From positions 1-11,164 of the forward strand of contig CAIVXW010000008.1 of assembly GCA_903910005.1 (NCBI GenBank): a DNA stretch of 11,164 bases. The letters run 5' to 3'. Every line of letters starts with the position of its first letter. Positions within the stretch are counted from its first letter, which is position 1. A model generated the notes under the pieces. That model was given only the letters and a program-made list of their open reading frames with translations. It searched no databases and had not been told where the DNA came from. Shown here piece by piece: positions 6,323 through 11,164 of the stretch. The DNA is from an uncultured Methylococcaceae bacterium (GTDB lineage: Bacteria > Pseudomonadota > Gammaproteobacteria > Methylococcales > Methylococcaceae). The position numbers and the translations under genes were made by a program.

Positions 6323-7492
6323 ATGACAGATCAGGTGATGCCAACCTACGCACGCTTACCGGTTACGTTCGAGCGGGGTGAAGGTGTCTGGTTGTGGGAC
6401 ACGGACGGTAAACGCTATCTTGACGCCATTTCCGGGGTGGCGGTGTGCAGTCTGGGGCATGCCCATCCGGCCATTGCCAGGGCCGTGGCCACCCAGGCAG
6501 GCCGGTTGCTGCATACCTCAAACATTTACCGGATTGGTCTACAGGAGCAACTGGCCACCCACCTGTGCCGCCTGAGTGGCCTGGAGAATGCCTTTTTCTG
6601 TAATTCAGGGGCCGAAGCCAATGAGGCAGTCCTCAAAATTGCACGGCGTTATGGCCACCACCAGGGCATCGCGGCTCTCCGGGTGGTGGTCATGGAGCGC
6701 AGTTTCCACGGACGTACCCTCGCCACCCTGAGTGCCAGCGGCAATCCGCGCATCCAGGACGGGTTTGAACCCCTGGTTGAGGGGTTTGTGCGGGTTCCCT
6801 ACAACGATCTGGCTGCAGTGGCCGCCCTGAATGATCCCGACATCGCCGCCATACTGGTTGAACCGGTACAGGGCGAAGGCGGCGTGCGGGTGCCTGCGGC
6901 GGAGTATCTGCCCGGTCTGCGTGCCATTGCCGACCAGCGCGGCTGGCTGCTGATGCTGGATGAAGTGCAAACCGGCATGGGACGAACCGGTCAGTGGTTT
7001 GCGTTTCAGCACAGCGGCATCCAGCCGGATGTGATCAGCCTGGCCAAGGCTTTGGGCAACGGGGTTCCCATCGGAGCCTGCCTGGCCCGGGGGATTGCCG
7101 CACAGATGCTGGGCGGTGGCAAGCATGCCTCAACCTTCGGCGGCAACCCGCTGGCATGCAGCGCGGCCCTGGCCGTGATTGACACCCTGGAATCCGGTCA
7201 GTGGATTGCGCGGGTCGCAGCCCTCGGAGCCCGTTTGCTGGCAGGCTTCAAAACCAGACTGGGCAACAATCCCCGGGTCGTCGATATTCGCGGCAAGGGC
7301 TTGATGATTGGCATCGAACTGGATGCCCCCTGCACGGCCCTGGTGGCCGAAGCCCTGGCCCGGGGATACCTGATCAATGTCACGGCTGATACGACCGTGC
7401 GCCTGCTGCCACCGTTCATCCTGAGTGCGGAGGAAGAAACCGCGTTGCTGGATGATCTCTCCGCCCTGATAACCGCCTACACTGCTCGTTGA
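6323..7492 (+). CDS. argD: Acetylornithine aminotransferase
   Basis: Class III PLP aminotransferase that makes N-acetylornithine from N-acetylglutamate semialdehyde and glutamate in arginine synthesis. Many ArgD enzymes also serve as succinyldiaminopimelate aminotransferase for lysine. At 389 residues it has the usual length. The N-terminus YARLPVTFERGEGVWLWD is typical of ArgD. NSGAEANEAVLK marks the phosphate-binding region, D213 in LDEVQTGMGRTG should contact the PLP nitrogen, and K242 in SLAKALGNG should form the Schiff base; STFGGNPLACSAAL follows. The gene starts behind a strong promoter, a terminator-like hairpin and a good ribosome-binding site. argF starts 14 bases after its stop, so the two are almost certainly cotranscribed. 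GABA or succinylornithine aminotransferases are relatives, but the argF neighbour makes arginine synthesis the clear reading. Confidence 0.95.
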   Translation: MTDQVMPTYARLPVTFERGEGVWLWDTDGKRYLDAISGVAVCSLGHAHPAIARAVATQAGRLLHTSNIYRIGLQEQLATHLCRLSGLENAFFCNSGAEANEAVLKIARRYGHHQGIAALRVVVMERSFHGRTLATLSASGNPRIQDGFEPLVEGFVRVPYNDLAAVAALNDPDIAAILVEPVQGEGGVRVPAAEYLPGLRAIADQRGWLLMLDEVQTGMGRTGQWFAFQHSGIQPDVISLAKALGNGVPIGACLARGIAAQMLGGGKHASTFGGNPLACSAALAVIDTLESGQWIARVAALGARLLAGFKTRLGNNPRVVDIRGKGLMIGIELDAPCTALVAEALARGYLINVTADTTVRLLPPFILSAEEETALLDDLSALITAYTAR

Positions 7493-7506
7493 GCCGGACG
7501 TGTTTT

Positions 7507-8400
7507 ATGCCCCTGCGCCACCTCATTACCCTGGATGATCTGACATCCGCCGAATTCCGCCACCTCATTGGTCGCGCCACCCAGCTCAAAACGCTGGCAA
7601 CGCCTTACGAACCCCTGAAGAACAAGGTCATGGGCATGGTGTTCGAGAAATCCTCTACCCGTACCCGCATTTCCTTTGAGGCTGGCATGGCCCAGTTTGG
7701 CGGCAGTGCCATTTTCCTCTCGCCACGTGATACCCAGTTGGGACGGGGCGAACCGGTTGAGGACTCGGCCCGGGTCATTTCGCGGATGGTGGATGTCATT
7801 ATGCTGCGTACCCACAAACACGAAACGGTCGAAACCTTTGCCGCCTATTCCAGGGTTCCGGTCATCAACGGCCTGACCGACCGGTTTCATCCGTGTCAGT
7901 TGCTGGCCGACATGCAGACTTATTTTGAACATCGGGGCGATATCGCCGGCAAAACCGTGGCCTGGATCGGCGATGGCAACAACATGTGCCAAAGCTATAT
8001 GCAGGCGGCCCGCCTGCTGGATTTTCAGTTGCGGATCGCCTGCCCCGATGGTTTCGACCCGGAAAGGGAACTGATCCAAGCCGCAGGCGACCGGGTAGTG
8101 ATTAGCCGTGATCCCCGGGTTGCTGCCTGCGGGGCCGATCTGGTGGTTACCGATGTCTGGGCCAGCATGGGCCATGAAGATGAACAAACCGTCCGCCGCG
8201 AGGCGTTTCGTGAGTTCAGGGTAGACGCCGCCCTTATGGCGGAAGCGGCACCCGCTGCCCTGTTTATGCACTGCCTGCCGGCTCACCGTGAGGAAGAAGT
8301 CAGTGCCGACGTGCTGGAGGGGCCGCACAGTGTCGTTTGGGATGAGGCCGAAAACCGTCTGCATGCCCAGAAAGCCCTGCTGGAGTTTCTTCTGTGTTGA
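7507..8400 (+). CDS. argF: Ornithine carbamoyltransferase (anabolic type)
   Basis: Transfers the carbamoyl group from carbamoyl phosphate to ornithine, giving citrulline, in arginine synthesis; the family works as cytoplasmic trimers. The 297 residues are close to the ~305 of anabolic enzymes. The carbamoyl-phosphate site SSTRTR is at 49-54 and HPCQ at 128-131. The ornithine-side motifs DVWASMG and HCLPA (255-259) are intact. The ATG at 7507 gives MPLRHLITLDDL, the family's usual N-terminus. An in-frame TTG at 7489, overlapping the argD stop as TTGA, would add six residues and cannot be fully excluded. The ribosome-binding site for either is weak, so coupling to argD translation is plausible. 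The neighbouring argD supports the biosynthetic rather than the arginine-deiminase role. Confidence 0.95.
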   Translation: MPLRHLITLDDLTSAEFRHLIGRATQLKTLATPYEPLKNKVMGMVFEKSSTRTRISFEAGMAQFGGSAIFLSPRDTQLGRGEPVEDSARVISRMVDVIMLRTHKHETVETFAAYSRVPVINGLTDRFHPCQLLADMQTYFEHRGDIAGKTVAWIGDGNNMCQSYMQAARLLDFQLRIACPDGFDPERELIQAAGDRVVISRDPRVAACGADLVVTDVWASMGHEDEQTVRREAFREFRVDAALMAEAAPAALFMHCLPAHREEEVSADVLEGPHSVVWDEAENRLHAQKALLEFLLC

Positions 8401-8406
8401 TTGACT

Positions 8407-8410
8407 GAGG
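8407..8410 (+). promoter_or_regulatory. Ribosome-binding site of pepN
   Basis: GAGG lies 6 bases before the ATG at 8417, in the 16-base gap after argF. The tight spacing supports one transcript with argF. Confidence 0.6.
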
Positions 8411-8416
8411 TTTACC

Positions 8417-11071
8417 ATGCGCGATGCCACCCCCAAAACCACTTACCTGCGTGATTACCAGCCGTTTGAATTTTTGGTGGATTCGCTCGATCTGGTCTTT
8501 GAACTGGACGAAAATGATACCCGGGTCACGGCGAAACTCAGGCTCCGGCCCAATCCTGCCGTTGCGGCGACCCGTCCGGATTTAACCCTGGACGGCGAAC
8601 AACTGACCGTGGAAGCCATACGGGTCAACGGTCAGCCGCTGGAAGCGGCGAAGGCCGTTCGCACGGCGGAGTCCCTCACCCTCAGCGACCTGCCTGACCG
8701 CCCTTTCGAACTGGAAATCACCACCCGCATCAATCCCCGGGCCAACACAGCCCTGGAGGGGTTGTACCTGTCGGACGGGATGCTGTGTACCCAGTGCGAA
8801 GCCCAGGGTTTTCGCCGGATTACCGCGTTTCCTGATCGACCGGACGTAATGACCCGCTACACCACCACCTTGATAGCCGATCAGACCCGCTTTCCGGTAT
8901 TGCTGGCCAATGGCAATCCGGTTGCCACCGGTGCGTTGCGGAACGGTCGGCACTGGGTTCGGTGGGAAGACCCTCACCCCAAGCCCAGTTATCTGTTTGC
9001 CCTGGTGGCCGGTCAACTGGATTGCCTGCGTGACACCTACACCGACAGTGCAGGGCGGCAGGTACGGCTGGAACTCTACGCCGAATCGCGTGACATCGCC
9101 AAATGTGACCATGCCCTGCAGTCGCTCAAGGCAGCCATGCGCTGGGATGAAGAGACCTTTGGCCGCCATTACGATCTGGATGTCTACATGATTGTGGCGG
9201 TCAGTCATTTCAACATGGGAGCCATGGAGAACAAGGGACTCAACATATTCAATACCAAATACGTGCTGGCCAGCCCGGAAACCGCCACCGATGCCGATTA
9301 CGAGGCCATTGAGGCGGTCATTGGCCACGAGTATTTTCATAACTGGACCGGCAACCGCATCACCTGCCGGGACTGGTTTCAACTCAGTCTGAAAGAGGGG
9401 CTGACCGTATTCCGCGATCAGGAGTTTTCCGCCTCACGCCACTCGGCTGCCGTCAAGCGCATTGATGAAGTCAATCACCTGCGTACCCGACAGTTTGCCG
9501 AAGATGCAGGGCCACTGGCCCATCCGGTACAACCCGATTCCTACATTGAAATCAACAACTTCTACACCCTGACCGTTTACGAAAAGGGTGCAGAAGTGGT
9601 CAGGATGCAGCAGACCCTGCTGGGTCATGAGGGTTTTCGGCGGGGCACTGATTGCTACTTTGCCCGGCATGACGGTCAGGCGGTGACCTGCGATGATTTT
9701 GTCCGCAGCATGGAAGACGCCAACGGGGTTGATCTGGGCCAGTTCCGCCGCTGGTACGGCCAGGCCGGTACGCCCGAGTTGCACCTGACCGAAACCTATG
9801 ACGCCGCAAGCGGTGTGCTGGAACTGACCGTGCGTCAGAGCTGCCCGCCCACGTCGGGTCAACCGGTCAAGCAGCCGCTGCATATTCCCCTGGCTCTGGG
9901 GTTGTTGGGACGGGGGGGAGAATCGCTGCCGGTACGGCTGGCTGGTGAGGATACGGTAACGGAGTGGCCCACGACCCGGGTGCTGGAACTGCGTGAACCG
10001 ACCCGGGTTTTCCGCTTTGACGGGCTTGATTGCAAGCCGGTCATTTCGCCGCTGCGCGGATTCTCGGCCCCGGTTCGGTTGCAGACGGCCCAGTCCGAAG
10101 CCGAACTGTTGTTTTTGTTTCGGCATGATCCTGATTCATTCAACCGCTGGGATGCCGGTCAGCAGGTCATCACCCGTCTTTTGTTGCAACGCATGGCCGA
10201 GCCGGATCAGCCGCCGGATACCCGGCTGGTCGAAGCCTTCAGGGCCACGCTGGCGGAAACCTCCGCAGACTGGGCCTTCATGGCCCTGCTGTTGGGTTTG
10301 CCGGGTGAGGATTACCTGCATGCGGCCCAGACGGTCATTGATCCGGAATCGACCCACCGCGTCCGGCAGGCGGTTCGGCGCGAACTGGCCGGGGCGTTAC
10401 GGGCTGATTTTGAACGGGTGTACCAGGCCCACGCCCTCACCACCACCATCGGCTACGATCCGGCCCTGAGTGGCCGACGCCGACTCAAAAACGTGTGCCT
10501 GGCCTATCTCAATGAACTGAACGACACCGCCAGCCAGGCACGGGTGCTGACCCAGTACCAAACCGCCTGCAACATGACCGACCGGATGGCGGCCCTGACC
10601 TGCCTGGTCAACAGTGACCATCCGGACAAACTGGCCTGTCTGGATGATTTTTATCGTCGCTGGGAACAGGACGCCCTGGTGATCGACAAGTGGTTCAGCC
10701 TGCAGGCGACCTGCCACTGGCCGGGTACCCTGCAACGGGTTGAAACCCTGCTGACCCATCCGGCCTTTGACCTCAAAACCCCCAACCGGGTACGTTCGCT
10801 GGTGGGGGCTTTCAGTCAGATGAATCCGGTCAGTTTTCATGGCAGCGACGGCCAGGGATACCGTTTTCTGGCGGATCGGGTGCTGGAACTCAATGCCCTC
10901 AATCCGCAGATTGCCGCACGCATGCTGGGTGCCCTGACCCACTGGCAACGCCATGACCCACAACGGCAGGCTCTGATGCGGGAACAATTGCAGCGTATCA
11001 TCGGCCTGGAGACCCTGTCCCGGGATGTGTACGAGGTCGCCAGCAAGAGCCTGCAGGCCAACCCGACCTGA
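8417..11071 (+). CDS. pepN: Aminopeptidase N, M1 family zinc metallopeptidase
   Basis: Broad-specificity cytoplasmic aminopeptidase that removes N-terminal residues from peptides, recycling amino acids from protein turnover. At 884 residues it is close to E. coli PepN (~870). The substrate N-terminus-binding GAMEN motif is at 268-272. The zinc site is HEYFH with H304, H308 and the distal glutamate E327 in LKEGLT; E305 is the general base and Y388 in TVYEKGAEVVRM the likely transition-state tyrosine. These sit seven residues after the E. coli positions I recall (297, 301, 320, 381), so the catalytic domain is intact. The C-terminal helical DUF3458-type region runs to YEVASKSLQANPT, typical of bacterial PepN. 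No signal peptide is visible. It follows argF by 16 bases and is probably in the same operon; a functional link to arginine synthesis is not known to me. Confidence 0.96.
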   Translation: MRDATPKTTYLRDYQPFEFLVDSLDLVFELDENDTRVTAKLRLRPNPAVAATRPDLTLDGEQLTVEAIRVNGQPLEAAKAVRTAESLTLSDLPDRPFELEITTRINPRANTALEGLYLSDGMLCTQCEAQGFRRITAFPDRPDVMTRYTTTLIADQTRFPVLLANGNPVATGALRNGRHWVRWEDPHPKPSYLFALVAGQLDCLRDTYTDSAGRQVRLELYAESRDIAKCDHALQSLKAAMRWDEETFGRHYDLDVYMIVAVSHFNMGAMENKGLNIFNTKYVLASPETATDADYEAIEAVIGHEYFHNWTGNRITCRDWFQLSLKEGLTVFRDQEFSASRHSAAVKRIDEVNHLRTRQFAEDAGPLAHPVQPDSYIEINNFYTLTVYEKGAEVVRMQQTLLGHEGFRRGTDCYFARHDGQAVTCDDFVRSMEDANGVDLGQFRRWYGQAGTPELHLTETYDAASGVLELTVRQSCPPTSGQPVKQPLHIPLALGLLGRGGESLPVRLAGEDTVTEWPTTRVLELREPTRVFRFDGLDCKPVISPLRGFSAPVRLQTAQSEAELLFLFRHDPDSFNRWDAGQQVITRLLLQRMAEPDQPPDTRLVEAFRATLAETSADWAFMALLLGLPGEDYLHAAQTVIDPESTHRVRQAVRRELAGALRADFERVYQAHALTTTIGYDPALSGRRRLKNVCLAYLNELNDTASQARVLTQYQTACNMTDRMAALTCLVNSDHPDKLACLDDFYRRWEQDALVIDKWFSLQATCHWPGTLQRVETLLTHPAFDLKTPNRVRSLVGAFSQMNPVSFHGSDGQGYRFLADRVLELNALNPQIAARMLGALTHWQRHDPQRQALMREQLQRIIGLETLSRDVYEVASKSLQANPT

Positions 11072-11081
11072 TTGGCCTACC

Positions 11082-11164
11082 ATGAAGCATGCCCTGTACG
11101 ACCCGGCCCACTCCAGTCGTTCTGCCGAGGAGTGGCGGGTCAGCCTCACCGAGGGATACACCGC
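11082..11164 (+). CDS. Start of an unrecognised gene, cut off by the window end
   Basis: An open frame begins at ATG 11082, ten bases after the pepN stop, and runs off the window after 27 complete codons (MKHALYDPAHSSRSAEEWRV at the start). Third codon positions are mostly G or C, like the neighbouring genes, and an alternative frame from the ATG at 11089 looks less like protein. No strong ribosome-binding site is seen. The short segment carries acidic and aromatic residues and no signal peptide or membrane segment. I do not recognise the family. The spacing suggests it belongs to the argD-argF-pepN transcript. Confidence 0.5.
   Translation, partial: MKHALYDPAHSSRSAEEWRVSLTEGYT

Overview
The window looks like chromosomal DNA of a fairly GC-rich gammaproteobacterium. 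This rests on the gene types (MetZ-type direct sulfhydrylation, AcnB-type aconitase, a PepN-type M1 aminopeptidase, an argD-argF pair), on enteric-like promoter and ribosome-binding sequences, and on intergenic heptamer repeats of a kind I associate with environmental gammaproteobacteria. I cannot name the genus. No CRISPR array, phage gene, transposase, tRNA or rRNA gene is visible, and all complete genes are intact.

Layout. Left block: the C-terminal three quarters of metZ (O-succinylhomoserine sulfhydrylase) overlaps ugd (UDP-glucose 6-dehydrogenase) by four bases. Facing them on the minus strand is a histone-deacetylase-fold amidohydrolase whose stop codon lies only 7 bases beyond that of ugd; a small palindrome covers both stops. 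Middle block: a 289-base divergent gap holds an inverted-repeat element with heptamer arrays, followed by acnB. Right block: a 286-base gap after acnB holds a palindrome and then a strong promoter, followed almost at once by a textbook intrinsic terminator. Behind it lies a compact co-directional set: argD, argF, pepN and the first 27 codons of an unrecognised gene.

How the genes work together. argD and argF carry out two steps of arginine synthesis (N-acetylornithine formation and ornithine to citrulline) and are probably one transcript with pepN, which recycles peptides. acnB serves the TCA cycle, metZ makes homocysteine, and ugd makes UDP-glucuronate for surface polysaccharide. These are mostly ordinary housekeeping functions.

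The most interesting signal is not a gene but the argD leader. A TATAAT box runs straight into a GC-rich discriminator resembling that of enteric rRNA P1 promoters. About a dozen bases after the predicted transcription start comes a 7-bp perfect stem with a 4-base loop and a T-rich tail, and only then the argD ribosome-binding site. As read, argD-argF-pepN expression from this promoter would need read-through, which suggests attenuation or a very short RNA. The second notable feature is the MITE-like repeat element upstream of acnB.
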